Shown here: in pieces, positions 7,327-17,178 of the stretch
Numbering within the stretch: position 1 is the first letter of the stretch
Layout: each line of letters opens with the position of its first letter
From: Clostridiales bacterium
GTDB lineage: Bacteria > Bacillota > Peptococcia > DRI-13 > UBA5745
NCBI GenBank assembly: GCA_009777025.1
Contig: WRMS01000006.1
Span: 1 to 33,092 of the forward strand
Length of the DNA stretch: 33,092 nt
Reading direction: 5' to 3'
Position numbers and translations under genes: made by a program
Notes under the pieces: model-generated
The model's input: the letters and a program-made list of their open reading frames with translations, nothing else
The model's database searches: none
What the model was told of the DNA's origin: nothing

Positions 7327-10300
7327 TCAGGCGTTCTGCGCCTCTGCAAGCGCAGGGGATTTGCTCAGGTCCGATAGGGTATTTACCGCTTGCAGCATGA
7401 ATCCGATTACGTTTTGCTCCTCGGGCTTACCCAGTTGAATCACGATTTCCAGCTTTTCCAGCGCATGGAAAGAGACCTTACGCTGAAAACGCTGAACCAG
7501 TTCCATGAGCTCCGGGCTTTTTAAGCCATGATCCCTTGCCATCGTGATCCTGATCCGGCTAGGCTCCTGTATCAGGCCGCTGATCTTTGCTTCTTTTGCG
7601 ATGGCTTTGATCTTCCCGATAGCCAGTAAATTCTCTAAGGGCAGGGGAAGGTCGCCGAAACGGTCGGTCATTTCTTCCCGCAGATCTTCAATGTCTTCCT
7701 CAGTCAGAGCGCTATTGATTCGCTGGTAAAAATCTATTTTCGCACTTTCATCCTCCATGTACGAAGCCGGGATGTAAGCCTTGACCCGAAGGTCGATGGT
7801 TACTGTTTCCAATTCATTTTCAGGCGGATCCGGCAGGGCGTGGCCGGCTTCTTTTTCCATTTTTTTCTTTTTCATGGCGTCTTCCAGCATCCGGCAATAC
7901 ATATCAAAGCCAACCGCCGCAATCTGCCCGTGCTGTTCCATACCCAGTATATTGCCTGCGCCTCGTATTTCCAGATCGCGCATAGCGATTTTATACCCGG
8001 CGCCCAGATCGGTAAACTCCCGGATGGCGGACATCCTCTTCTCCGCAACCTCCGTGATTGTTCTTTCTTTGGTATAGGTCAGGTAAGCATACGCCACTCT
8101 GCTGGTACGCCCGACCCGTCCGCGGATCTGATAGAGCTGCGCCAGCCCCAGACGGTCGGCATGGTCAATGATGACCGTATTGGCGTTGCCGATATCCAGG
8201 CCGGACTCGATGATCGTGGTACAGACAAGCACGTCGATCTCCCCTTCCAGGAAATCAAACATCGTCCGCTCCAGCAGCGTTTCCGGCATTCGCCCATGGG
8301 CGGAAGCCACCCTGGCCTCCGGAACAATGGCTTCAATGCTTTCCCGGACCCGGTCTATATCTTCAATCCTGTTATGCACATAATAAACCTGTCCCCCTCT
8401 GCCCAGTTCCCGCAGGATCGCTTCCCGGACAAGAGGAACGGAGTGTTCCACGACGAAGGTCTGCACCGGATAGCGATCTTCCGGCGCTGTCTCGATCACG
8501 CTCATATCCCGGAGTCCGGACAGGGCCATATGCAGCGTTCGCGGTATAGGCGTGGCTGTCAGTGTCAAAACATCTACAGTTTGCTTGAGTTTTTTGATTT
8601 TTTCCTTATGAGAGACGCCAAAGCGCTGTTCTTCATCCACAACCAGCAGCCCAAGATTTTTGAATTTCACATCAGCGGACAAGATCCTGTGCGTTCCAAT
8701 CAGGATATCCACTTTTCCCTGCCCCAGCCGTTTCACTGTGTCTTTCTGCTCAGCGGAACGCCGGAAACGGTTGAGCACCGCCACTTCCATAGCGAAGCCG
8801 TCGAAACGCTCCCGGAAAGTGGTATAGTGCTGCTGGGCTAAAACCGTTGTAGGTACTAAAATCGCCACCTGCTTGCCATCGGCAGCCGCCTTAAAAGCAG
8901 CCCGCATGGCCACTTCCGTTTTGCCATAGCCTACATCGCCGCATAGCAATCGATCCATAGGCCGAGGCTTCTCCATATCCAGCTTGACTTCGTCGATAGA
9001 CCGCAGTTGATCCGGCGTCTCCTCGAAGGGAAAGGATTCCTCGAATTCTCTTTGCCAGGGGCTGTCGTCGCCAAAAGCGATCCCGGGCAGCGCTTCTCTG
9101 GCGGCATAGAGTTCCAATAATTCTTCCGCCATGTCATTTACCGCTTTTCGGGTCTTTGCCTTCACTCGCATCCACTCGCTGCCGCCCAGCCTGGACACCT
9201 TTGGCCTGCTTCCCTCCTGGCCTGTATATTTCTGAAGCAATTCCGCCTGGTCGGTCGGCACATATAAGCGATCGGTTCCGTGGTAATTAATCACCAGATA
9301 ATCCCTTTGCGCCTGATCCACAGTCATATTCTCTATGCCCTGATAACGGCCGATGCCGTAGTTGACGTGAACGATGTAATCCCCCGGCTTAAGGTCTTCC
9401 AGATAGTACTGCTTTTTCCCTTCGCGGAATATCTTCCTGGCCGTCCTTTTCTTCGGTTGAAAATATAATTCATATTCCGTCACGACGGCAAGCTTCAGAC
9501 CGGGCAGGTCAAAACCTGCGGAAGCTTTTCCCGTCATGATAAAGACGCCGCCCCGTTCCGGCTTGAACTCTCCATCAACCCAGGTGCTTTCCATACCATA
9601 GTCTCTTAAGTTTTCCCGAAGGCGCTGGCCGCGTTCCGCGCTGCTTACCAGAATCATTACACAGTACTGTTGCCGCTTCCATTCCTTCAGTTCGTCAGCC
9701 AGAAGCTGGATTTTCTGCAAGAACAGGGACACGCTTTTCGCCGTCACGCCCAAGGTATTGACGTCCTCAAACCATCCCGGCCTTCTGGGAAGTAAAGCTA
9801 AAAATAGAATTCCCTGATCGCCAAGTCGTCTGACAAGCTCGTCCAGCAACAGATAGTTCCGCATCTGCCCCGGGCATATACGGCCTTTCTCCAGCAGATC
9901 CGCGCAGGTTTCACTGTAATCCTTTTCCCAGAGCTGAGCGGCTTCTCTCTGCCTTGAGGGCTCTGTGATGACCGGCGTTACCGGACCTGCAAAATAGTCG
10001 CTGATCAGACAGGCGCGCAGACCGGCATAGGGCAGCAATTGCTCGTGTCCGGGGAAGAACTCATTTTCCCGCAATAGTTCGATCAATTGATCCGCCCTGC
10101 TGCCGTTCCGGATCCCGTCGTCCTCCTCGCTCTCCGCCGCAGCCCTTCTCCTTTTCCTTCTTAAAAGGCTCTTTTTTTCCTCATTCAGTCCGGCTATAAT
10201 GGTCTCCCGCTGCTCCGGGCTAAAGACGCATTCGCTGGCAGGCGCAAGAAGCACCTCATTCATTTTCTCAACGGAGCGCTGGGATTCCGGTGAAAAACCG

Positions 10301-10926
10301 CGAATCGAATCGATTTCGTCGTCAAAGAATTCCAATCTCCAAGGGATCATTGCCGTTGGGCAATAGATATCCAGAATGCCGCCCTTCAGCGCCAATTGCC
10401 CTTTCTCCTCGACTCGCTCCACTCGTTCGTAGCCCCGTTCAATCAACCAGGCGACTAAATCCAGAACCTTTACCACATCGCCTGTTTTCAGAAACCGGAA
10501 TTGCTCCATGAGTTGCTCTTTGGGAAGCAACGTCTTTCTCAGGGCTTCCACTGTCGTCACTACCGCTATAGGCGAATTACCGAGCAGCAATGCTTGCATG
10601 ACTTCCAGGCGCTTCCAGCGGGTTTCTTTGCTTTGCGCCAGTACTTCATAGGAGATGATATCCAAAGCCGGGAAAAAGAGCACCTGATAATCAGGCAACC
10701 AAAAGCTGAGATCGTCGATAATCTCCCTGGTTTTTTGCGTGTTTTCCGCCGTAAATAAAATATTCCTGTCACGGCTTCGGGCGATGGCAGCGCTAAGGAA
10801 TCCCTGTTGCCCTCCCGATACGCCGTGGATAAAATTATGTTTCTGCTCTATATTCTGTTGGATAATAAAACTGTATTCCGTCTGTTCCGTTAAATAGGAC
10901 TGCAGAAGCGATACTCCTGTCGTCAA
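7327..10926 (-). CDS. mfd: Transcription-repair coupling factor Mfd
   Basis: 1199 aa with a UvrB-homology N-terminus, the CarD-like RID (LKPGDYIVHVNYGIGRYQGIE), helicase motifs MDRLLCGDVGYGKTEVAMRAAF, VVDEEQRFGV, TLTATPIPRTL, and the C-terminal TRCF domain. Confidence 0.98.
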   Translation of the reverse strand: MTTGVSLLQSYLTEQTEYSFIIQQNIEQKHNFIHGVSGGQQGFLSAAIARSRDRNILFTAENTQKTREIIDDLSFWLPDYQVLFFPALDIISYEVLAQSKETRWKRLEVMQALLLGNSPIAVVTTVEALRKTLLPKEQLMEQFRFLKTGDVVKVLDLVAWLIERGYERVERVEEKGQLALKGGILDIYCPTAMIPWRLEFFDDEIDSIRGFSPESQRSVEKMNEVLLAPASECVFSPEQRETIIAGLNEEKKSLLRRKRRRAAAESEEDDGIRNGSRADQLIELLRENEFFPGHEQLLPYAGLRACLISDYFAGPVTPVITEPSRQREAAQLWEKDYSETCADLLEKGRICPGQMRNYLLLDELVRRLGDQGILFLALLPRRPGWFEDVNTLGVTAKSVSLFLQKIQLLADELKEWKRQQYCVMILVSSAERGQRLRENLRDYGMESTWVDGEFKPERGGVFIMTGKASAGFDLPGLKLAVVTEYELYFQPKKRTARKIFREGKKQYYLEDLKPGDYIVHVNYGIGRYQGIENMTVDQAQRDYLVINYHGTDRLYVPTDQAELLQKYTGQEGSRPKVSRLGGSEWMRVKAKTRKAVNDMAEELLELYAAREALPGIAFGDDSPWQREFEESFPFEETPDQLRSIDEVKLDMEKPRPMDRLLCGDVGYGKTEVAMRAAFKAAADGKQVAILVPTTVLAQQHYTTFRERFDGFAMEVAVLNRFRRSAEQKDTVKRLGQGKVDILIGTHRILSADVKFKNLGLLVVDEEQRFGVSHKEKIKKLKQTVDVLTLTATPIPRTLHMALSGLRDMSVIETAPEDRYPVQTFVVEHSVPLVREAILRELGRGGQVYYVHNRIEDIDRVRESIEAIVPEARVASAHGRMPETLLERTMFDFLEGEIDVLVCTTIIESGLDIGNANTVIIDHADRLGLAQLYQIRGRVGRTSRVAYAYLTYTKERTITEVAEKRMSAIREFTDLGAGYKIAMRDLEIRGAGNILGMEQHGQIAAVGFDMYCRMLEDAMKKKKMEKEAGHALPDPPENELETVTIDLRVKAYIPASYMEDESAKIDFYQRINSALTEEDIEDLREEMTDRFGDLPLPLENLLAIGKIKAIAKEAKISGLIQEPSRIRITMARDHGLKSPELMELVQRFQRKVSFHALEKLEIVIQLGKPEEQNVIGFMLQAVNTLSDLSKSPALAEAQNA

Positions 10927-10929
10927 ACT

Positions 10930-11559
10930 CTATTCTCCCTCCCCGCGCGTTGTCGTCCTGTTCCCCAAGCCCTCATCCTCTGCAGACGCTAAGGCAAGAT
11001 CTGTGGCGTTATACTTATTCATTGCCTGCACGCATCCTTCGTTCAGCCAGCAGAAGATCCCTTCGGCGGCTATTCTCAGGACTTGATCCAGTATAGCTCT
11101 TTCTTCCGGGGAGAAGGCCTGCAAGACATAGGCTTCCGCAGTTAACAGCCCCGGACGTCCAATGCCGATTTTCAACCGGTCATACTGGTCCGAGCCAAGG
11201 CTGGCTGTGATCGATTTGAGTCCCTTGTGTCCCCCTGTGCCGCCGCCGGTTTTAAAGCGCATTCTGCCAAGGGGCATATCCAGATCGTCATGGACAATGA
11301 TAAAATCTTCTACGTTATTTTTATAAAAATGGATCAATTCCCATACGGGATTTCCGCTCAGGTTCATATAGGCCTGCGGTTTCACTAGCAAAAGGCGGTC
11401 TGCGCCGGCGCTTGCCTGCCGGACCAGAGCCTGTCCTTGTTTTTTTTCCTTTCCGGCGCCCCATAGAGACGCCAGATGATCGATCATCATAAAACCGGCG
11501 TTATGCCGGGTATGCGCATAGGCTAAACCGGGATTCCCCAGTCCTACAATCAGTTTCAA
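10930..11559 (-). CDS. pth: Peptidyl-tRNA hydrolase
   Basis: MKLIVGLGNPGLAYAHTRHNAGFMMID...KPQAYMNLSGNPV...HDDLDMPLGRMRFKTGGGTGGHKGLKSI...RLKIGIGRP. Confidence 0.97.
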   Translation of the reverse strand: MKLIVGLGNPGLAYAHTRHNAGFMMIDHLASLWGAGKEKKQGQALVRQASAGADRLLLVKPQAYMNLSGNPVWELIHFYKNNVEDFIIVHDDLDMPLGRMRFKTGGGTGGHKGLKSITASLGSDQYDRLKIGIGRPGLLTAEAYVLQAFSPEERAILDQVLRIAAEGIFCWLNEGCVQAMNKYNATDLALASAEDEGLGNRTTTRGEGE

Positions 11560-11585
11560 CAGCCGCCTCCCTGTGTGCTTGCATT

Positions 11586-12533
11586 CTACAAAAAGAGTTT
11601 GCTGACGGAAATGTTCTCATGGATACGAATGATCGCTTCCCCGATCAGCGGCGCCGTGGAAATGGTTTTGATATTATCGGCCTGCTTTTCCTTCCCGATG
11701 GGTATCGTGTTCGTCACAACGAGTTCCGTCAGGACGGAACTCTGTATCCGTTCGACAGCCGGGCCGGACAGCACGGCGTGGGTGCAGCAGGCTAAGACCT
11801 CTCTCGCACCATTTTTCAACAATTCCTCGGCGCCTAGGGTAATGGTCCCCGCCGTATCGATGATATCATCGATGATGATGGTGACCTTGTCCTTCACTTC
11901 GCCGATGATATGCATAATCTCCGACACATTCGGTTCCGGACGCCGTTTATCAATGATTGCCAGCGGCGCCTGGAGTTTTTCCGCCAGTCCCCTGGCTCTG
12001 GCGACGCCTCCCACATCCGGGGAAACGACCACTACATCTTTCCTGTCAAAGCGACCCAAAAAATACTCCGCCATCAGGTTAACCGTACTGAGATGATCTA
12101 CCGGGATGTCAAAGAAACCTTGTATCTGCCCGGCGTGAAGGTCGACGGCCAGCACTCTGTCCGCTCCCGCCGTAACCAGGAGATTGGCGATCAGTTTGGC
12201 GGTAATCGGATCCCGTGCTTTACTTTTTCTGTCCTGTCTGGCATATCCATAGTAAGGCAGTACAGCGGTGATTCGCATGGCTGAGGCGCGAAGCAGGGCG
12301 TCGATCATAATCAGCAGCTCGATTAGGTTATCATTGACAGGGGTACAGGTAGGCTGAATGATAAAGCAATCCGCGCCGCGGACGCTTTCTCCTATGCCTA
12401 CGTCGATCTCGCCGTCACGAAAGGTGGAAACTGTAGCATGGCTTAGCTCCATACCCAGGTATTCGGTAATTTCTGAAGCGAGCTGGGGGTTGGCGTTTCC
12501 GGTGAAAATTTTGATATTCTTGTATCTGACCAT
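11586..12533 (-). CDS. prs: Ribose-phosphate pyrophosphokinase (start trimmed from 12632 to 12533)
   Basis: [22 protein letters not shown]...[23 protein letters not shown]...[23 protein letters not shown]...[10 protein letters not shown]-type PRPP loop. Good RBS (GAGGAGGGTAAA-ATG) at 12533. Confidence 0.97.
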   Translation of the reverse strand: MVRYKNIKIFTGNANPQLASEITEYLGMELSHATVSTFRDGEIDVGIGESVRGADCFIIQPTCTPVNDNLIELLIMIDALLRASAMRITAVLPYYGYARQDRKSKARDPITAKLIANLLVTAGADRVLAVDLHAGQIQGFFDIPVDHLSTVNLMAEYFLGRFDRKDVVVVSPDVGGVARARGLAEKLQAPLAIIDKRRPEPNVSEIMHIIGEVKDKVTIIIDDIIDTAGTITLGAEELLKNGAREVLACCTHAVLSGPAVERIQSSVLTELVVTNTIPIGKEKQADNIKTISTAPLIGEAIIRIHENISVSKLFL

Positions 12534-12543
12534 TTTACCCTCC

Positions 12544-13956
12544 TCAAGCGTTTGCCGAATGTTTTGCCCTTTTCCATCCGATAATGTTCTTCTGTCTCCC
12601 CCGGGCGATGCCCAATGCCTCAGCCGGTACATCCTCGGTGATGGTGGAACCGGCGGCGGTATACGCGCCCTCGCCCACAGTAACCGGCGCTACCAGATTG
12701 CTATTGCTCCCGATGAAAGCATCTGCGCCGATGATCGTCTGATGCTTATCCTTCCCGTCATAATTGCAGGTAATGGTTCCTGCGCCGACATTGACTCTCT
12801 CTCCGACGAAGCAGTCTCCCATGTAGCTCAGATGGGGCACTTTCGCGCCGGGGGCAATGATCGCTTTTTTCATTTCCACAAATGTTCCGGCTTTCGCGCC
12901 GTCTCCCAGCACACAGCCCGGGCGGAGATAGGTATAGGGCCCGACGTCGCAGCGATTGCCAATCTCGCATTCCATAGCCGTGGTTTGGTTGATCGTACTC
13001 TCGTCGCCGATACGGCAGTCTGTGATTCTGCTTCGCGGGCCGATAACGCAGGATTTGCCGATAACCGTCTGCCCGAAGATCTGGCATCCTGTCTCAATAA
13101 AGCTATCCCGTCCGATTTCTACAAAGGGGCCAATGATGGTAGCGGCCGGTTCTTCCACCGTTACCCCTTCCCGCATATGCCCTTCCAATATCCGATGGCG
13201 GAGCAGGTCCTGGGCTTTGGCTAATTGCAGCCGGTCATTGATTCCCAGCGCTTCCTCCGCGTCATGGGTCTGCCAGGAAACGACGGCTTGCCCCTGTCCG
13301 CTTAGCCAGGCAATCACATCGGTCAGATAATACTCGCCCTGGGCATTGACAGGGCGGATCTCCTCCAGTGCCTTTGCCAGCCAGTCTATATCGAAGGCAT
13401 AAGCGCCAACGTTGATCTCGTTGACTTTCTGCTGGGCCGCATCAGCGTCCTTCTCTTCCACAATGGCGACGACCCGGTCCCCTTCTTTGATGATCCGGCC
13501 ATAGCCCTCCGGCTTATCAAACAAAGCCGTCAGCACCGCGGCCGCAGCTCCCGTCTCTCTGCGTGTATTTCGCAGGCAGGTCAGCGTCTCGCCGGTCAGT
13601 AAGGGTGTATCCCCGTATACCACGAGACATTCCTCTATGCCGCTTTCGCGATAGGCCATCAGTTCCGGCAAAGCCATCCGCAGCGCATGTCCCGTACCCA
13701 GCTGCTTTTCCTGATAAACCGGCTTGATCCGCCCTTTCAGCGCCTCTTCGACCTGTGCGGCGCCATGACCAAGCACCGCCAGGATGTTGCTTGCGCCTGC
13801 CTGTTCTAAAGCCCGTATCACAAAGCGGATCATGGGCTCTCCCAGGAGAGGATGGAGTACCTTGGGCAGATCGGATTTCATGCGGACGCCCATACCTGCG
13901 GCAAGGATCACTGCGGCTGACTTCGTATCCTTTCTAACCATACCTTCGTTCGCCAT
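12544..13956 (-). CDS. glmU: Bifunctional UDP-N-acetylglucosamine pyrophosphorylase / glucosamine-1-phosphate N-acetyltransferase (start trimmed from 13989)
   Basis: [30 protein letters not shown]...GTGHAL...VYGDTPLL plus left-handed beta-helix hexapeptides and [33 protein letters not shown] precedes the ATG at 13956. Confidence 0.97.
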   Translation of the reverse strand: MANEGMVRKDTKSAAVILAAGMGVRMKSDLPKVLHPLLGEPMIRFVIRALEQAGASNILAVLGHGAAQVEEALKGRIKPVYQEKQLGTGHALRMALPELMAYRESGIEECLVVYGDTPLLTGETLTCLRNTRRETGAAAAVLTALFDKPEGYGRIIKEGDRVVAIVEEKDADAAQQKVNEINVGAYAFDIDWLAKALEEIRPVNAQGEYYLTDVIAWLSGQGQAVVSWQTHDAEEALGINDRLQLAKAQDLLRHRILEGHMREGVTVEEPAATIIGPFVEIGRDSFIETGCQIFGQTVIGKSCVIGPRSRITDCRIGDESTINQTTAMECEIGNRCDVGPYTYLRPGCVLGDGAKAGTFVEMKKAIIAPGAKVPHLSYMGDCFVGERVNVGAGTITCNYDGKDKHQTIIGADAFIGSNSNLVAPVTVGEGAYTAAGSTITEDVPAEALGIARGRQKNIIGWKRAKHSANA

Positions 13957-13981
13957 CGCTGCGGCCTCCTTTATGATAAGT

Positions 13982-14947
13982 TCAACCATACACTCTATCG
14001 TTCAGATCCGTTTCGTCCAGCGTCTTTGCCAACAGGATCAAAGGGAGTCCGCTGTCCCAGCCGATCCCCAGCCTGCGCGCCACGCGCAGCCTCTCCGCAA
14101 GTTGCCGCGCAGATCCTTCATCCGGGAAATAAACCGCCAGCGTAGAGCCGCTGCCGCACAACATGACCTTGCCGCAACGAACATCGATCCGCGCCAGTTC
14201 TTCTTCTATCCATTGTTTGTATGTAGACAGCCTCTTCTCCATCAGAAAAGCCGGTTTTTCCAAGTCATTGTCCATATTCGCCCAAATGTGTTCCGGCTTG
14301 TTGTCCCGCAAGCCTTCCAGTAGCAAGGCAAGGGAAGCGCCGGCGCCGCTAAGATCTGTTTCTTGCGTTGTACGGAGATGGTCCCAGTTGTCATACACGG
14401 CCTTCGTTGACATGCCGAAAGCCGGCTTAACTAACACAATCCACAGGGACGGCCCCGGATTCGCAGGCCTTAGCTTTTCGCCGCGACCGCAGCCAACCGC
14501 CGCAAGGGGCTGAAGGCAGAAGGCAACGTCCGATCCAAGCTTGGCGGCGAAATCCGTCAGAACCTCCATACCCAAATCAAGCGCAAACAGCCTGTCGATA
14601 CCTGTTAGCACAGCCGCCGCGTCGGCGCTGCCGCCGCCAAGCCCGGCATTCAGCGGGATCCGTTTATACAGCCGGATACGTATGCCGCCGATCCGGTCCG
14701 GAAATGCGTTCCGCAGCATATCCGCAGCCTGCCAGGCCAAGTTTCTGTTGTCTTCCGGCAGATCCTTAGCCGCTGGGCCTTCGCATGAAAGCGCGACGCC
14801 ATCCTTTGCTTTGCTGAGAACTACCGTATCATACAGAAATATACCACGAAACAGCGTTTCTATCCCGTGATAGCCATCCGGCCTTTTTTCTTTAATCTCC
14901 AGACGCATATTTACTTTCGCAAAGGCCCGTACAGTGACGCGCTCCAT
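13982..14947 (-). CDS. ispE: 4-diphosphocytidyl-2-C-methyl-D-erythritol kinase
   Basis: AFAKVNMRLEIKEKRPDGYHGIETLF...KRIPLNAGLGGGSADAAAVL...MLCGSGSTLAVYF; GHMP kinase signature. Confidence 0.95.
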   Translation of the reverse strand: MERVTVRAFAKVNMRLEIKEKRPDGYHGIETLFRGIFLYDTVVLSKAKDGVALSCEGPAAKDLPEDNRNLAWQAADMLRNAFPDRIGGIRIRLYKRIPLNAGLGGGSADAAAVLTGIDRLFALDLGMEVLTDFAAKLGSDVAFCLQPLAAVGCGRGEKLRPANPGPSLWIVLVKPAFGMSTKAVYDNWDHLRTTQETDLSGAGASLALLLEGLRDNKPEHIWANMDNDLEKPAFLMEKRLSTYKQWIEEELARIDVRCGKVMLCGSGSTLAVYFPDEGSARQLAERLRVARRLGIGWDSGLPLILLAKTLDETDLNDRVYG

Positions 14948-15130
14948 CCTTCGATTCCTTTACCTACGCATATGGCGCTGCGAGTATAACAATTGTAATA
15001 GCCGATGCGTCTTTCTTCGGATCGGCTACGGATTCAGTCTGCGATTTAGCCAGGATATTTCCTTCCTCAATTGTACGTGTTTTTGCCTGATTTTTCAATA
15101 ATAAGTTTTGTTTTGTTTTGTTCGGTTTCG

Positions 15131-15160
15131 TTGACAATGTATAATATGATTGAGTATTAT
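15131..15160 (+). promoter_or_regulatory. Predicted sigma-A-type promoter for the small membrane protein island
   Basis: TTGACA-18 nt-TATTAT (TTGACAatgtataatatgattgagTATTATaaat), about 70 nt upstream of the first start codon. Confidence 0.6.
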
Positions 15161-15229
15161 AAATAGGAGATAAAGCAGCTCAGACACATTTGCGGTCGCA
15201 CCCTCCCATCAAGGAGTTAGGAGGTAACT

Positions 15230-15604
15230 ATGGATAAAATTATAAATCTACTCGTTTCCATCAACAATAACCATTTTCGGCGTTATCTGTTCGTGCTTTT
15301 GCCTCTGTTAACGGTTTTGATTTCCCTATATAATATTGTAGATTTCTTACCCGAAAACCAGTTCTATGCCAGCGGAAGCATTGTAGTAATCATAATGGCT
15401 GCTTATTTCTCTATTCTGTACTGGGTATCCCATCGAAGAGATTTATTTTGCATGACTTCACTCATGATTTTTTTTCTTTGTTCGATCTTCAATTTTATTG
15501 CTAACCGTGTATATGCATTTATCAATGTTTTGATGTTAACGTTACTTATTGCTGTCTTTATCATCACAATGTTCGTTCGGTTTTCTCCACGTCGATACGG
15601 ATAA
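15230..15604 (+). CDS. Small multi-TM membrane protein of unknown function, family A copy 1
   Basis: 124 aa, RBS AGGAGGTAACT-ATG; about four hydrophobic segments; C-terminal MFVRFSPRRYG. Confidence 0.75.
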   Translation: MDKIINLLVSINNNHFRRYLFVLLPLLTVLISLYNIVDFLPENQFYASGSIVVIIMAAYFSILYWVSHRRDLFCMTSLMIFFLCSIFNFIANRVYAFINVLMLTLLIAVFIITMFVRFSPRRYG

Positions 15605-15654
15605 AGCAACCCTTGACATGACAGGGAGGGCATTCAAATGATCGCTGTTATGAT
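15573..15654 (+). repeat. 82-bp exact direct repeat, copy 1 (second copy 16442-16523)
   Basis: TCGTTCGGTTTTCTCCACGTCGATACGGATAAAGCAACCCTTGACATGACAGGGAGGGCATTCAAATGATCGCTGTTATGAT is identical at both places, covering the end of gene A, the intergenic RBS and the start of gene B. Confidence 0.93.
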
Positions 15655-15793
15655 TATTTATATTTGTTTCCTCCTATTTTACATACGCTTTCAAATATCT
15701 ACTATTGTTAAGCTCAGAAATAATCTAAAGAAGTATTCCGCAGTATTGCTAATGGAGAGGAGGTCATGGTTTGACGCAAAGAGAGATTATTAA
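15638..15793 (+). pseudogene. Truncated copy of the family B membrane protein (51 codons, homologous to the N-terminus of 16507..17025)
   Basis: Translates MIAVMIIYICFLLFYIRFQISTIVKLRNNLKKYSAVLLMERRSWFDAKRDY*. It matches MIAVMMAVIIIYICFILFYICSQISTVVKFRNNLKKYSAVLLMNRFYL until the shared sequence ends; not listed in the ORF track because it is under 60 aa. Confidence 0.7.
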
Positions 15794-16088
15794 CTTAACA
15801 ATAGGTGGTTTTTGGACTGTTTACCATTTGACCTATGCGGTAAAAACGCTGATCATGATCAGGAAAAAACGCAGGTCGAAAGAAACTCTCAGTAGTCACA
15901 AATGGATTCGTGCTGTGATCTATGTGGGGTTAGTGTTGGGTTTTCTTGGTTTTTCCATTCCTATCTCATCAATTGTGTATGGCGATTTCTCAAGATTCAT
16001 CGGAGACTCACTACTCCCGGGCGTGTTTTTCTTACCGACATTTATTTTGGTCAGAGGGAAGAAAAGAAAAGAAATGAACGAAAGTTGA
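15771..16088 (+). CDS. Small membrane protein of unknown function (TTG start, overlaps the truncated family B copy)
   Basis: 105 aa MTQREIINLTIGGFWTVYHLTYAVKTLIMIRKKRRS...; RBS GAGAGGAGGT upstream; two or three hydrophobic segments. Confidence 0.6.
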   Translation: MTQREIINLTIGGFWTVYHLTYAVKTLIMIRKKRRSKETLSSHKWIRAVIYVGLVLGFLGFSIPISSIVYGDFSRFIGDSLLPGVFFLPTFILVRGKKRKEMNES

Positions 16089-16101
16089 TTTAAGACAGGA
16101 T

Positions 16102-16473
16102 ATGGATAGAATCATCAATCTGCTCGTTTCCATCAACAATAACCATTTCAAGCGATATCTGTTCGTGCTTTTGCCTCTGTTCACGGTTTTGCTTAGCATT
16201 ATAAGAATAAGAGATATCGCCCCGGAAGGATTGTATTTTGCAGGGAACGTGATGCTATTGTTTGCTGCGGTTTTTATGTTCTGTCTGTATTGTTATTCAA
16301 AAAAAAGAGATTTGTTCTGCGTTGTTGCGACAATCGATTTTTTTCTTTTCGCGATACTTCTATTTTTTGTCGACCGCTTGAATATAATAATAGTATTATT
16401 TGCGCTTGCCGGTATCATCTTCATATACATCATCATGTTTCTCGTTCGGTTTTCTCCACGTCGATACGGATAA
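16102..16473 (+). CDS. Small multi-TM membrane protein of unknown function, family A copy 2
   Basis: 123 aa MDRIINLLVSINNNHFKRYLFVLLPLFTVLLS...FLVRFSPRRYG; clear paralogue of 15230..15604 at both ends with a diverged middle. Confidence 0.75.
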   Translation: MDRIINLLVSINNNHFKRYLFVLLPLFTVLLSIIRIRDIAPEGLYFAGNVMLLFAAVFMFCLYCYSKKRDLFCVVATIDFFLFAILLFFVDRLNIIIVLFALAGIIFIYIIMFLVRFSPRRYG

Positions 16474-16523
16474 AGCAACCCTTGACATGACAGGGAGGGC
16501 ATTCAAATGATCGCTGTTATGAT
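16442..16523 (+). repeat. 82-bp exact direct repeat, copy 2
   Basis: Same string as 15573-15654. Confidence 0.93.
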
Positions 16524-17025
16524 GGCTGTTATAATTATTTATATTTGTTTTATCCTATTTTACATATGCTCTCAAATATCTACTGTTGTTAAGTTCAGAA
16601 ATAATCTCAAGAAGTATTCCGCAGTATTGCTAATGAATAGATTTTATCTAGCTGCACTGGTGGTTGTAATGCTTATAAGCTTGTCAATGATAACCAAAGC
16701 TGCGTTCGATGTATTATCTAGTATACAGCGAAATAGTAACGAACAGCTTCCCTTTGCCATATATGCACTTCCACTCATAACCACTTCATTTAGCTCTGCA
16801 TTGTCTGAAGGTTTATATGCTTTTGGCAACGGATATCTTGTCGGGTACAAATCGGTCGTCCCAATTACATCCGTTACGTTAAAGAAACTGTCTGTTAAAA
16901 AACTGAACAGAGTGAAAGCTGTGCTGTCGATTCACGATCAAAACAAGGCAAAGGCAATAGACATCGTTATGCGAACTTCAAAAAAGAATTTTGACGAGCT
17001 TGCGAAAGCCATCGAAACACAATGA
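16507..17025 (+). CDS. Membrane protein of unknown function, family B full-length copy
   Basis: 172 aa, RBS CAGGGAGGGCATTCAA-ATG, N-terminal TM plus further hydrophobic segments and a soluble C-terminus (KAIDIVMRTSKKNFDELAKAIETQ). Confidence 0.7.
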   Translation: MIAVMMAVIIIYICFILFYICSQISTVVKFRNNLKKYSAVLLMNRFYLAALVVVMLISLSMITKAAFDVLSSIQRNSNEQLPFAIYALPLITTSFSSALSEGLYAFGNGYLVGYKSVVPITSVTLKKLSVKKLNRVKAVLSIHDQNKAKAIDIVMRTSKKNFDELAKAIETQ

Positions 17026-17132
17026 TGCGCATAGAGGATGATGCCTAGATGGTATACCTCCTCATCCGCCGACATGACATCAATGACTGCGGAGCAGTTT
17101 GTCTCACGATCATATTCAAGCGACACGGTTTG

Positions 17133-17178
17133 CCCCCGCCAAAGAATTAGGAGGTAACTACGGATAGAATCATCAATA
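17133..17178 (+). pseudogene. Degenerate third copy of the family A gene start
   Basis: AAGAATTAGGAGGTAACTACGGATAGAATCATCAATATCC versus AGGAGTTAGGAGGTAACTATGGATAAAATTATAAATCTAC (copy 1) and ATATGGATAGAATCATCAATCTGC (copy 2). The start codon is ACG and the match then stops. Confidence 0.7.

Noticed and set aside
7840-8841. Plus-strand 333-aa ORF antisense to mfd
   Set aside because: It overlaps the strongly conserved helicase core of Mfd and has no recognisable domain.
14950-15130. GTTTTGTTTTGTTTTGTT stretch as a regulatory repeat
   Set aside because: A short T-rich low-complexity run upstream of a promoter; no evidence beyond composition.
15230-17025. Interpreting the small membrane proteins as a mobile element, bacteriocin/immunity or defence system
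   Set aside because: No transposase, integrase, leader peptide, peptidase or nuclease motif is visible nearby; the duplication is reported without assigning function.
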